DNA of 64,000 bases from JBBIJO01 sp037445895 (lineage in GTDB: Bacteria; Bacteroidota; Ignavibacteria; Kapaibacteriales; UBA2268). How positions within the stretch are numbered: the first letter of the stretch is position 1; the number at the start of each line of letters is the position of its first letter. The stretch is from the NCBI GenBank assembly GCA_037445895.1, contig JBBIJO010000010.1, positions 1 through 64,000 of the forward strand, written 5' to 3'. Below, piece after piece: positions 42,765-50,517 of the stretch. The translations under genes and the position numbers were made by a program. Below the pieces are notes generated by a model. That model saw only the letters and a list, made by a program, of their open reading frames with translations, searched no databases and had not been told where the DNA came from.

Positions 42765-42830
42765 TTAAAAAATAGTTGAACTCTCGGATGCATTGTCGGA
42801 AGCAATGTTTCGAGTTTTTGTGTTCAACTA
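42765..42830 (-). terminator. Branched hairpin with T-run between carboxylase operon and flagellin
   Basis: A 9-bp outer stem (TAGTTGAAC at 42773-42781 with GTTCAACTA at 42822-42830) encloses CTCG/CGAG (42783-42786 with 42811-42814) and CATTG/CAATG (42791-42795 with 42803-42807). On the minus strand it is followed by TTTTTT (42772-42767). It probably ends the accC-accB transcript and insulates the flagellin promoter; internal loops make it imperfect. Confidence 0.55.
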
Positions 42831-43090
42831 ATAATGATTTTTTCAATTCATTGGTTCGATAATAGCCGGTTTTCTATCGTTGGAATGCATAAAAATTATT
42901 CAATACTTTGAAGTAACATAAACAGATGGCGATTTTTGACCAAAGCGGGATAGGTTAATTCTAAGAATTTTTGAAAAATGTGATTCTGGGGAAAACAAAG
43001 TAAAGCAAAATAGAAATCCCTTCGTACAAAGGAAAATGTCTGATAGTTACAAATATACATTTTGTTTTATTTCTGCTTTGAATCGAAAAT
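42831..43090. other. Intergenic remainder between flagellin and biotin carrier genes
   Basis: About 260 bp of AT-rich 3' sequence after the biotin carrier gene. Nothing further was recognised apart from the hairpin and promoter annotated separately in the 409-bp spacer. Confidence 0.3.
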
Positions 43091-43582
43091 TCAAGTCGTG
43101 GGTTCAGATTTAATTACCACTAAAACCTTGTCCGAATCAACTTGTTCGCCTGCTTGGACATTGATTTCCGAAACAACACCATCAATAGAAGAATACAATG
43201 TAATTTCCATTTTCATAGCTTCGATAATTACGATTGGTTCTCCTTCGCCGACTTTTTGGTTTAGCTCGACCAAAACTTTAACTACGCTGCCTGGCATTGG
43301 CGGTTTTATAACTTCTTTGTCCTTGGATTCGGCTTGCAAAGCTTCGATAGAAGCAGTTTCTTCCCTGTATTTTTCGAAAGTAAATTGTTCACCCTCGACA
43401 AAAACATAAATTGATTGTGCATCCTCGGCAACATAGCACAACTTAGTTATTCCGTTGAGATTAATTTTGAAGATATTATCGTTGAACTTTTCATAAGAGA
43501 AATTGAAGTTTTGGCTATCAATCGTTGCCTTCGATTCGTTGATTACAATTTCAATCAGTTTGTTTTTATATAAAATCTCCAT
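43091..43582 (-). CDS. Acyl-CoA carboxylase biotin carrier subunit (BT-like plus biotinyl domain)
   Basis: Carries carboxybiotin between the biotin carboxylase and a carboxyltransferase. From the ATG at 43582 the 163-residue protein has an N-terminal strand-rich region resembling the BT linker of propionyl-/methylcrotonyl-CoA carboxylase alpha chains (about 1-75), and a biotinyl domain with EAMKME at 121-126 (biotinyl-lysine K124). The reading frame is open further upstream to 43666, overlapping accC, but the ATG lies 10 bp after the accC stop and before the first strand. A GGAG sits only 1 bp before the ATG, so the start is not certain. Confidence 0.85.
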   Translation of the reverse strand: MEILYKNKLIEIVINESKATIDSQNFNFSYEKFNDNIFKINLNGITKLCYVAEDAQSIYVFVEGEQFTFEKYREETASIEALQAESKDKEVIKPPMPGSVVKVLVELNQKVGEGEPIVIIEAMKMEITLYSSIDGVVSEINVQAGEQVDSDKVLVVIKSEPTT

Positions 43583-43592
43583 ACTCCATATA

Positions 43593-45095
43593 TTACTTTT
43601 TGTTTGATGCAATTTCCCATTTTCCAAGAACTTGCCAAGGAGAAGGAATTGTTTCCTTTGTTCCAATCGAAGAAGTAGGTCGTGTTTTTGTTGCTAAATA
43701 TCTTTCTGCAGCGGCAAGGGCAAAAGGGCGGAATTCTTTATTAGATGTAAATAAATCGGCAGATAAGTTTTCGATAAAGTTTGTATAAGTATTTCCAGCA
43801 ATCCATTCTGGATGTTCCAGAACTCTTATTAAGAATGAGATTGGGGTTTTTACACCTAAAATCACATTGTTTTTCAGAGCATTAATCATTCTTTTGCGTG
43901 CTTCCTCGCGGGTAGCTCCCCATACGATAAGTTTAGCAAGAATTGGATCATAAAAAATTGGGACCTCAGCTCCTTGATAAATACCCGAGTCGTAACGAAT
44001 GCCGGGGCCAACGGGTTCACAAAGATAAATAATTTTGCCGGAAGAAGGTAAAAAGTTGTTTTCGGAATCCTCGGCATAAATTCGGCATTCAATCGCATGT
44101 CCATTTTGGCGTAAATCTTCTTGTTTGAACGGTAAAGTAGCCCCATTTGCAATATGAATTTGTAATTTGACAAGGTCAATTCCGGTTGTAAGTTCCGTTA
44201 TTGGATGTTCAACTTGGATACGAGCGTTGACTTCGAGGAAATAGAAGTTGCCGTCTCGGTCGAGCAAGAACTCAACTGTTCCAAGATTCGTGTATCCCGC
44301 TGCTTTGATTGCTCGAACAGCAGTTTCGCCCATTTTCTTTCGCAGCTCTGGACTTAGTGCAACCGAAGGAGTTTCTTCTATTATCTTCTGGTGGCGTCGT
44401 TGAATTGAACATTCCCGTTCAAAAATGTAAACAACATTCCCGTATGAGTCCGCAGCTACCTGAAATTCGATGTGGCGTGGCGATTCGATATATTTTTCCA
44501 GATATATGGCATCGCTTTTAAAAGCAGAAATAGATTCCCGCATAGCAGAATCAACGGCGTCCTCGAGTTCGCTGGGCTTTTGAACAATTCTCATTCCTTT
44601 GCCTCCTCCACCATCGGAAGCTTTGATTAAAACAGGATATCCGACCTTATCAGCGTATGCTTTAAATTCGTTTATGTCTTTGGAGCTTGTTTGCATTCCA
44701 GGGATGACAGGAACATTCGAATTCACCATTGTTGTTCGGGAGTGAACCTTAGATCCCAAAAGTTCCATAGATTCTGGGCTTGAACCTATAAAAATCAGGC
44801 CCGATTGACGAACTTTTCGATTGAATTCTGCTCTTTCGGAAAGGAAACCATAGCCAGGATGAATAGCATCGCACCCTGTTTTCAATGCAGATTCAATAAT
44901 TATATCCATATTTAAATAAGATTTCAAAGGAGGTGATTCGCCGATATAAATTGCTTCGTCGGCAAGCATAACGTGCGAAGCGCTTCGGTCAATATCGGAA
45001 TATATAGCCACCGTCGAAATTCCCAACTCCCGGCAAGCATTAATAACCCTACACGCAATTTCACTTCGATTTGCTACGAGTATCTTTTTTATCAT
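43593..45095 (-). CDS. accC: Biotin carboxylase subunit of an acyl-CoA carboxylase
   Basis: ATP-dependent carboxylation of biotin. The 500-residue protein (from the ATG at 45095, preceded by GAG; the longer frame to 45188 adds an implausible cysteine-rich leader) has KKILVANRSEIACRVI, the ATP-grasp loop DGGGGKGMRIV, the catalytic-site EVNARIQVEHPITELTTGID and a C-terminal extension (SPWQVLGKWEI) usual in propionyl-/methylcrotonyl-CoA carboxylase alpha chains. With the separate BT-biotinyl protein downstream it forms a split alpha chain, an arrangement known in Bacteroidetes. The carboxyltransferase gene is not adjacent. Substrate: propionyl- or acetyl-CoA, undecided. Confidence 0.93.
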   Translation of the reverse strand: MIKKILVANRSEIACRVINACRELGISTVAIYSDIDRSASHVMLADEAIYIGESPPLKSYLNMDIIIESALKTGCDAIHPGYGFLSERAEFNRKVRQSGLIFIGSSPESMELLGSKVHSRTTMVNSNVPVIPGMQTSSKDINEFKAYADKVGYPVLIKASDGGGGKGMRIVQKPSELEDAVDSAMRESISAFKSDAIYLEKYIESPRHIEFQVAADSYGNVVYIFERECSIQRRHQKIIEETPSVALSPELRKKMGETAVRAIKAAGYTNLGTVEFLLDRDGNFYFLEVNARIQVEHPITELTTGIDLVKLQIHIANGATLPFKQEDLRQNGHAIECRIYAEDSENNFLPSSGKIIYLCEPVGPGIRYDSGIYQGAEVPIFYDPILAKLIVWGATREEARKRMINALKNNVILGVKTPISFLIRVLEHPEWIAGNTYTNFIENLSADLFTSNKEFRPFALAAAERYLATKTRPTSSIGTKETIPSPWQVLGKWEIASNKK

Positions 45096-45214
45096 TTTTT
45101 TCTCAACTTCGAAAATTAAAATTAATTCAAGAATTTCGAAAAAACAAAAAATTAGTGAATTTTTGCATAATTTGTTGCAATTTTGCATTGGTTATTTACA
45201 ATATATGATTTTTT

Positions 45215-45823
45215 ATGGGTAAGTCTTTCGATTGGCTGATTGTTGGATTGGGAAATCCAACGGAAGTCTATCTCGAAACACGCCACAACATCGGCTGGAT
45301 GGTTGTGACCGATTTATGTAATAAACATAATGTGCAATTTGCACCTATTTCGAAATATTACTACCTTGCAAAATTTCATTTCGTTGGTTCCGAAGTAATA
45401 GCCATCTTGCCAAGGACGTTTATGAATAATTCGGGCTTTGCAATTACTCTTTGCGCAGAATCATATCGAATTCCGAACGAACGTATCCTTGTTGTTTGTG
45501 ATGAATATAACTTCCCATTAGGTCGAATACACCTTAAAGACAATGGGGGTGATGGGGGACACAATGGGGTAGCTTCGGTTATTGAGCATCTTGGCAGTAA
45601 GAGTTTCCTTAGGCTTCGATGTGGGATTGGCAATAACTTCGGCGAGGGAGAGTTGACCGACTATGTTCTTTCGACATTTGAGCCGGAAGAGATTCCTTTG
45701 CGGGATTTGATGATAAAAAGGGCGGTCGAAGGAATTGAGTATTTGATTAAAAATGGAAAAAGTCGCGCAATGAGCGATATTAATTCAGAAAAGCTTTGGA
45801 AAATAGATTTGAAATCCTCCTAA
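45215..45823 (+). CDS. pth: Peptidyl-tRNA hydrolase
   Basis: Recycles peptidyl-tRNA released by stalled ribosomes. The 202-residue protein has the Pth blocks: LIVGLGNPTEVYLETRHNIG with catalytic H24, LPRTFMNNSG, the aspartate in VVCDEYNFPLGRIHLK, and GGDGGHNGVASVIEHLG followed by RLRCGIG. The gene is divergent from accC; the 119-bp spacer must hold both promoters. Confidence 0.96.
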   Translation: MGKSFDWLIVGLGNPTEVYLETRHNIGWMVVTDLCNKHNVQFAPISKYYYLAKFHFVGSEVIAILPRTFMNNSGFAITLCAESYRIPNERILVVCDEYNFPLGRIHLKDNGGDGGHNGVASVIEHLGSKSFLRLRCGIGNNFGEGELTDYVLSTFEPEEIPLRDLMIKRAVEGIEYLIKNGKSRAMSDINSEKLWKIDLKSS

Positions 45824-46192
45824 AATTTTGAGCATAATAATATACAAAACACTCTCGGAAGAAAATCGCAGCAATCGAGTCTCTTGTATGATTGTGTTTG
45901 GTGTTGCGTTGTTTTTGAACATTATTGCTTTTTTCTTTCTTTTTGTTAAATGGATGGAATGAAAAGGTAAAAAAGTGTCTTTTGGTGTTCTCTGAACAGA
46001 TGCAATACTTAACCTGTTCTTAATTCAAATGTTGGTATGGTAATCTTTGATGGCTCTCGAAGTTGGGACTGCCTAATGGTTGTTTCTTCGATGATTTTTG
46101 CCTAACTTTCATCGACTTCGTCTAAAATTTCGAAAAACTTGCTGAAATGCTAGTTCCCAATTTATTCTTCTTAAAAGAGCAAGTTTCGCATA
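45824..46192. other. Intergenic region, nothing recognised
   Basis: 369 bp between the convergent pth and membrane-protein genes. A run of T-rich sequence near 45930 follows no obvious stem. No gene, tRNA or repeat is supported. Confidence 0.3.
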
Positions 46193-47341
46193 TTATAGGA
46201 CTAAAAAGATAAGGAAGAATAGTCCAAAGACACTTGCCATTACCCAACGTGCTTGTCGGATATCGGAAGCCTTGAGTTGATGCCAAGCATAGGCAGTGAA
46301 ATAACCAACAATCCAAAGCCCAATTATGATTAGAATACTTCGAAATGGGTCGAGCCTTGAACCTACGAAATAACGCATTCCAAAATTGGCAATAGAACCA
46401 TATACGATAAGCAGATGACTTACGTAAATGTAGAGCGATTCTTGCCCACAAAGTTGGAGTACTCTCCCAATGCGTTTTTCTTTATATTGTTCTTCGATTA
46501 GAAAAAGCAAGCCAAAAATAGCAGCAGTTCCAGAAATTCGGAAAAGTGAATGGAAAGGGGAAACGTGCCACCAGTCCCGAAATCCATAGAAATCTGTTAA
46601 ATTTCTTGAATAGAAAATAATAAGTAGAAGTGGACCCCCAACTAACAAAAATCCCCATGACAACCTGCGTTTATCGGGGCTTTGGAAAAACAAGGCTGTA
46701 GCAAATGCACCAGCGAAGAAATATCCACTCCACGGCAATAGCGGGAATTTCGAGATAGGGTATTTTGCAAATAACGAAGCAAAAAAAGCAGGCAAATAGT
46801 CGAATGGATTCAATTCCCAGATCCACGGTGCAACGACGAAAATCAAAAGTCCCAATAATCCATAAATCCATTTAAGAGCTTGCAAGTTTTTGATTATAAG
46901 CAGCAGGATTAGGGCAAAAAGGGATGAATAGACAATGGTTTGGAGTATGTCGCATTCAAAGAACGAAAGCCAACGTTCGGAAGTCAGCGAAAACATTTGG
47001 TGGAACGAGATTGTCGGAAAATGTAACCAATAAGCAATCAAAAGGATTAAGCCAAGACGGCGAAGATATTGCCAAAGGGGTGGTTGGAAAAGTCGATATT
47101 CCTCGGCTTTACGTGTGGCTGCAATCCAAAACCCTGCTCCAGCACAAAAGAGAAATGTTACCGCGACAAATCCGTTAGATATGTTGATAAGATTGTAGAA
47201 CCAACCGCTTTTGAAATTAGACGAGAGAACAACATCGATAACATGGGTTTCGACCATCCAAAGCACTGCAATGCCGCGAAGAACATCGATAAAAACAAAG
47301 CGATGTTTCTTTGCTATCGAAATTTGTTGAACTTGCTCCAT
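46193..47341 (-). CDS. DUF1624-type membrane protein (HGSNAT-like acyltransferase fold)
   Basis: A 382-residue polytopic membrane protein, about ten helices. The N-terminal RFVFIDVLRGIAVLWMVETH is the hallmark of the DUF1624 / heparan-alpha-glucosaminide N-acetyltransferase-like family, in which the conserved D and H line the active site. GNAT-unrelated transfer of acetyl groups across the membrane is known for the eukaryotic enzyme; bacterial homologues are mostly uncharacterised. RISGTAAIFGLLFLIEE and QLCGQESLYIYVSHLLIVYG near the end fit the same family. It follows the antiporter gene by 17 bp in the same direction. Confidence 0.8.
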   Translation of the reverse strand: MEQVQQISIAKKHRFVFIDVLRGIAVLWMVETHVIDVVLSSNFKSGWFYNLINISNGFVAVTFLFCAGAGFWIAATRKAEEYRLFQPPLWQYLRRLGLILLIAYWLHFPTISFHQMFSLTSERWLSFFECDILQTIVYSSLFALILLLIIKNLQALKWIYGLLGLLIFVVAPWIWELNPFDYLPAFFASLFAKYPISKFPLLPWSGYFFAGAFATALFFQSPDKRRLSWGFLLVGGPLLLIIFYSRNLTDFYGFRDWWHVSPFHSLFRISGTAAIFGLLFLIEEQYKEKRIGRVLQLCGQESLYIYVSHLLIVYGSIANFGMRYFVGSRLDPFRSILIIIGLWIVGYFTAYAWHQLKASDIRQARWVMASVFGLFFLIFLVL

Positions 47342-47358
47342 CCGTCACTTTATTTTTG

Positions 47359-48729
47359 TTAATGAATTAGCAGTAATTGCACTATAATGAATACAGGGAG
47401 TAAAACAATAAGTGAAAACTTATACATATATTCAAAGAAGTGTGGCATCGGTATCTTTTCGTGTTCTGCTATTGCTTTAATCATAAAATTAGGACCGTTG
47501 CCAATGTAACTCATTGCACCAAAGAAAACGCAACCCGTTGCTATTCCCTCGAGTAAATGCTCTGGTATGCCACCGACTATAACAAGGTCATTGAAAAGAT
47601 GAGGTTGTTGGGTTATAAGGCCTTTTGCGAGTGAGTAAAAAGTTACAGCGGTTGGTGTATTATCGAGGAAACTACTCAATGAGCCAGAAGCATAATAAAA
47701 TGAATAAATGGTTTTAAATCCGAAATTCTGTGCATTCGCTTCAAGATAAAGCAAAGCGGGAACCATTGTAATAAAGATTCCAAAGAAAAGAACAGCAACC
47801 TCGTTTATTGGATGCCAATTGAAATTATTTTGTTGTCGAACCTTTCTCGAGGTTAACACAAGCGATAAAACCGCCATAAGAACTATTGCAATTTCCCGCA
47901 AGTATGAACTAATGTGGTGTGGTTGAATAAAAGGTAAGAATAGCGGGTTAATGAAAGCGACAGCGAGGACAACACCAAGAAGAAATATTAGATTCCTTTG
48001 ACCTTTGATTCGCAATTTTTGATACTCCGAACGATCTAAACTTAAATCCTCTTCACTTTCTTTTTTATAATAATGCTTTTCGATAAAATAAAAAATGGTA
48101 ATGAGTAGTGCATTTGCTATTAACCATTCTTTAACAAGGTTAAAAAACCAAAAAAAGGGGACTCCTCGCAGGTATAATATGAACAAGGGGGGATCTCCCA
48201 GTGGGGTAAGTAAGCCCCCACAATTTGCAGCAATTGCAATGAAAAAAAGTATTATATGTGTTTTGTGCTTTCGGCGAAAATTTGTTTTGAGCAAAGGGCG
48301 AATCAAAAGCATTGCTGCGCCAGTTGTCCCCATAAACGATGCCAAAATAGCAGAAATGATAAGAAAAATAGTATTTACACGTGGATTAGCCAATAGGTCG
48401 CCTTCGAGATGAATTCCACCAGTGATAATAAATAAAGCGCCAAGTAGAATGATAAATGGGACGTAATCGAAAAAAATTGAATGGATAAGGGCTTCCGAAA
48501 GGTTATTCGCGAGAAGCCAAAACCCCGTCGGAATTCCTAATGTCAAACTGACAAAAAATTTATTTTTGTTGCTTTCCCAAAAATGCGGCGAGGTGAGTGG
48601 TAGAATTGCAATTGCAAGCAGCATAAGAATGAAAGGAGTTACAGAATAAATCGGAACATTTGCAAATTCCATAGTTAATCCCAAACATAAAAATGCAAAA
48701 GTAAGGAAAATGAGAAAAAGAAAAATCAA
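47359..48729 (-). CDS. NhaD/citrate-transporter-like sodium:proton antiporter
   Basis: A 456-residue integral membrane protein of the ion transporter (IT) superfamily. Typical elements are FIILLGALFIITGGIHLEGD, ASFMGTTGAAMLLIRPLL, the signature NCGGLLTPLGDPPLFI, the second-repeat SLSSFLDNTPTAVTFYSLA, and GAMSYIGNGPNFMIKAIAE. The paired loops form the ion-binding site. Sodium/proton exchange is the usual annotation, though dicarboxylate transport cannot be excluded. It is likely co-transcribed with the DUF1624 gene and divergent from yggS. Confidence 0.85.
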   Translation of the reverse strand: MIFLFLIFLTFAFLCLGLTMEFANVPIYSVTPFILMLLAIAILPLTSPHFWESNKNKFFVSLTLGIPTGFWLLANNLSEALIHSIFFDYVPFIILLGALFIITGGIHLEGDLLANPRVNTIFLIISAILASFMGTTGAAMLLIRPLLKTNFRRKHKTHIILFFIAIAANCGGLLTPLGDPPLFILYLRGVPFFWFFNLVKEWLIANALLITIFYFIEKHYYKKESEEDLSLDRSEYQKLRIKGQRNLIFLLGVVLAVAFINPLFLPFIQPHHISSYLREIAIVLMAVLSLVLTSRKVRQQNNFNWHPINEVAVLFFGIFITMVPALLYLEANAQNFGFKTIYSFYYASGSLSSFLDNTPTAVTFYSLAKGLITQQPHLFNDLVIVGGIPEHLLEGIATGCVFFGAMSYIGNGPNFMIKAIAEHEKIPMPHFFEYMYKFSLIVLLPVFIIVQLLLIH

Positions 48730-48776
48730 AGATTTTCTTTTTTCGTCCTTGTTTTTTTAAATAATATTATCGGTAA

Positions 48777-49499
48777 ATGGAGAATAGTTCCCTATATCGA
48801 AGCCTAAAGGTGAATTACGACTCGATTATAAGTTCTATCGAAAAATTGCAGAAACACCAGAATATTGCGAACGAGATAACGGTAGTTGCTGTTTCGAAAA
48901 CACATCCAACAGAAGCAATCTTGAATGCCATACATTGTGGAATCGAAAATTTCGGCGAGAACTACGTCCAAGAATTAAAGGCGAAAAAGGAAGAAATTGA
49001 ACAACTCGGCGTAGCACAACCTAAGTGGCATTTCATTGGTCATCTTCAAACCAATAAAGTTAAGTATATAGTTCCCTTTGTTTCGCTTATTCACTCGGTC
49101 GATTCAAGTCATCTCGCCGAAGAAATACATAAACAAGCTAAAAAAGTTGGGAGCATAGTTAATATTCTTGTGCAAGTCAATACATCGGGGGAAAAGTCGA
49201 AATTCGGATGTTCGCCCGAATTTTTGTTTAATATTTTGGGTTCTATCCAACATTTCGAAAATATAAGGGTTTGTGGTCTGATGACTATCGGGTCTTTTTC
49301 GAATGATGAACAAATAATTCGGAATGAGTTCAGATTGCTACGTTCGTTATTCGAACAAGCGAAAGATAAGTTCCCGAATTTGCCTCTTAAAGAACTTTCG
49401 ATGGGAATGACAAACGATTATCTTCTTGCGGTCGAAGAAGGAGCAACTATTTTACGTATTGGAACTGCAATTTTTGGAGAACGACATTATAATGCATAG
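48777..49499 (+). CDS. yggS: YggS-family PLP homeostasis protein
   Basis: A cytoplasmic fold-type III PLP-binding protein (240 residues) that helps control vitamin B6 and amino acid balance. The PLP lysine is K41 in VVAVSKTHP. Further signatures are HCGIENFGENYVQELKAK, WHFIGHLQTNKVKYIV, IHSVDSSHLAEEI, NTSGEKSKFGC, VCGLMTIG and the phosphate-binding LSMGMTNDYLLAVEEGATIL. The ATG follows a short AT-rich leader; it converges with the radical SAM gene, the two stops being 6 bp apart. Confidence 0.95.
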   Translation: MENSSLYRSLKVNYDSIISSIEKLQKHQNIANEITVVAVSKTHPTEAILNAIHCGIENFGENYVQELKAKKEEIEQLGVAQPKWHFIGHLQTNKVKYIVPFVSLIHSVDSSHLAEEIHKQAKKVGSIVNILVQVNTSGEKSKFGCSPEFLFNILGSIQHFENIRVCGLMTIGSFSNDEQIIRNEFRLLRSLFEQAKDKFPNLPLKELSMGMTNDYLLAVEEGATILRIGTAIFGERHYNA

Positions 49500-49505
49500 G
49501 ATGGT

Positions 49506-50372
49506 TTAGCCAAACAAAGATTCTGGTTGTTTGAATCCTTTCGCCTTGGCATATTCAATATAATAATTAAATTCTTCATAGATTAAGCTTCTGCTTATTT
49601 TTGGATATTGGTAGGCTAAATGATGTGGGTAATATTGTTCCATCAAATTGAGATAGACGTCTGTTCCAATAGATTCGGCTATGAAATCAATTATTTCGGT
49701 TGTGTCCGACTGATTTTCGGGCAAAATTAAATGTCGGATGATTAACCCACGACGAGCAATTCCATCGCGCACGACGAGATTCCCAACTTGACGATACATC
49801 TCGATAATAGCTGCCGAAGCATAGGCAAAGTAATCGGGTGCTTCGGTATAAATTTTCGCTTTTTCTGGGTCCTTAAATTTTAAATCGGGCATATAAATAT
49901 CAATCAATCCTTCAATAACCTTTAATGTTGTAACTTTATCGTAGCTACTTGTATTGTAAACAATTGGGATGGTTAATCCCATACTTTTTGCTTCGACGAT
50001 TGCTTTTGCTAGTTGTGGTGTGTAGTGGGTTGGAGTTACTAAGTTAATGTTGTGGCATCCTTTGCTTTGCAAATCCAACATTATATCGACTAAATCCTGA
50101 ATCGAGTAACATTTGCCCTCGCGGCAGTGACTTATTGTAAAGTTTTGACAAAACACACAAAGTAGGTTGCAACCCGATAGGAAAATTGTCCCCGAGCCAA
50201 AATAACCGACCAATTCTGGTTCTTCCCCGAAATGTGATCCGTAAGAAGCAACATAAACATCTGTAGGCATTCCGCAAGTTCCAATTTCGTTTTCGAAACG
50301 ATTAACTGCGCAAGAGTGAGGGCATATTTTGCAATTCGAGAGGCTCGCATAAAGTTCCTCGATTTCGGACAT
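49506..50372 (-). CDS. PflX-type radical SAM protein (COG1313-like)
   Basis: A radical S-adenosylmethionine enzyme with CxxxCxxC motif SGCNLLCVFCQN and an N-terminal cysteine cluster CKICPHSC plus GTCG, as in PflX-like relatives of pyruvate formate-lyase activating enzymes. It lacks the ferredoxin insert of true PFL activases. Members of this family are of unknown function. The protein continues with LDLQSKGCHNINLVTPTHYT, YMPDLKFKDPEKAK and GLIIRHLILPENQSDT. The ATG at 50372 is preferred to a TTG two codons upstream. No PFL gene is nearby. Confidence 0.88.
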   Translation of the reverse strand: MSEIEELYASLSNCKICPHSCAVNRFENEIGTCGMPTDVYVASYGSHFGEEPELVGYFGSGTIFLSGCNLLCVFCQNFTISHCREGKCYSIQDLVDIMLDLQSKGCHNINLVTPTHYTPQLAKAIVEAKSMGLTIPIVYNTSSYDKVTTLKVIEGLIDIYMPDLKFKDPEKAKIYTEAPDYFAYASAAIIEMYRQVGNLVVRDGIARRGLIIRHLILPENQSDTTEIIDFIAESIGTDVYLNLMEQYYPHHLAYQYPKISRSLIYEEFNYYIEYAKAKGFKQPESLFG

Positions 50373-50517
50373 TACCAAAATTGCTTTATCAAATTAGCAA
50401 AATAAGAAAAATCTTATATTTATGGAAATTAGCTGTTGAAAGAAGCAGTTTTTGTTGGCTTGCTCCGAAGAACTGTATGTTTTGAACAAGGAATTACAAC
50501 TCCTATCCAAAAGACTG

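Noticed and set aside
43583..43666. Single frameshifted accC-accB fusion gene
   Set aside because: Both proteins are complete, the frames differ cleanly and split alpha chains are known in Bacteroidetes; still worth a comparison, as noted in findings.
45096..45188. N-terminal extension of accC
   Set aside because: Cysteine- and phenylalanine-rich leader unlike any biotin carboxylase; the ATG at 45095 precedes the canonical KKILVANRSEIA.
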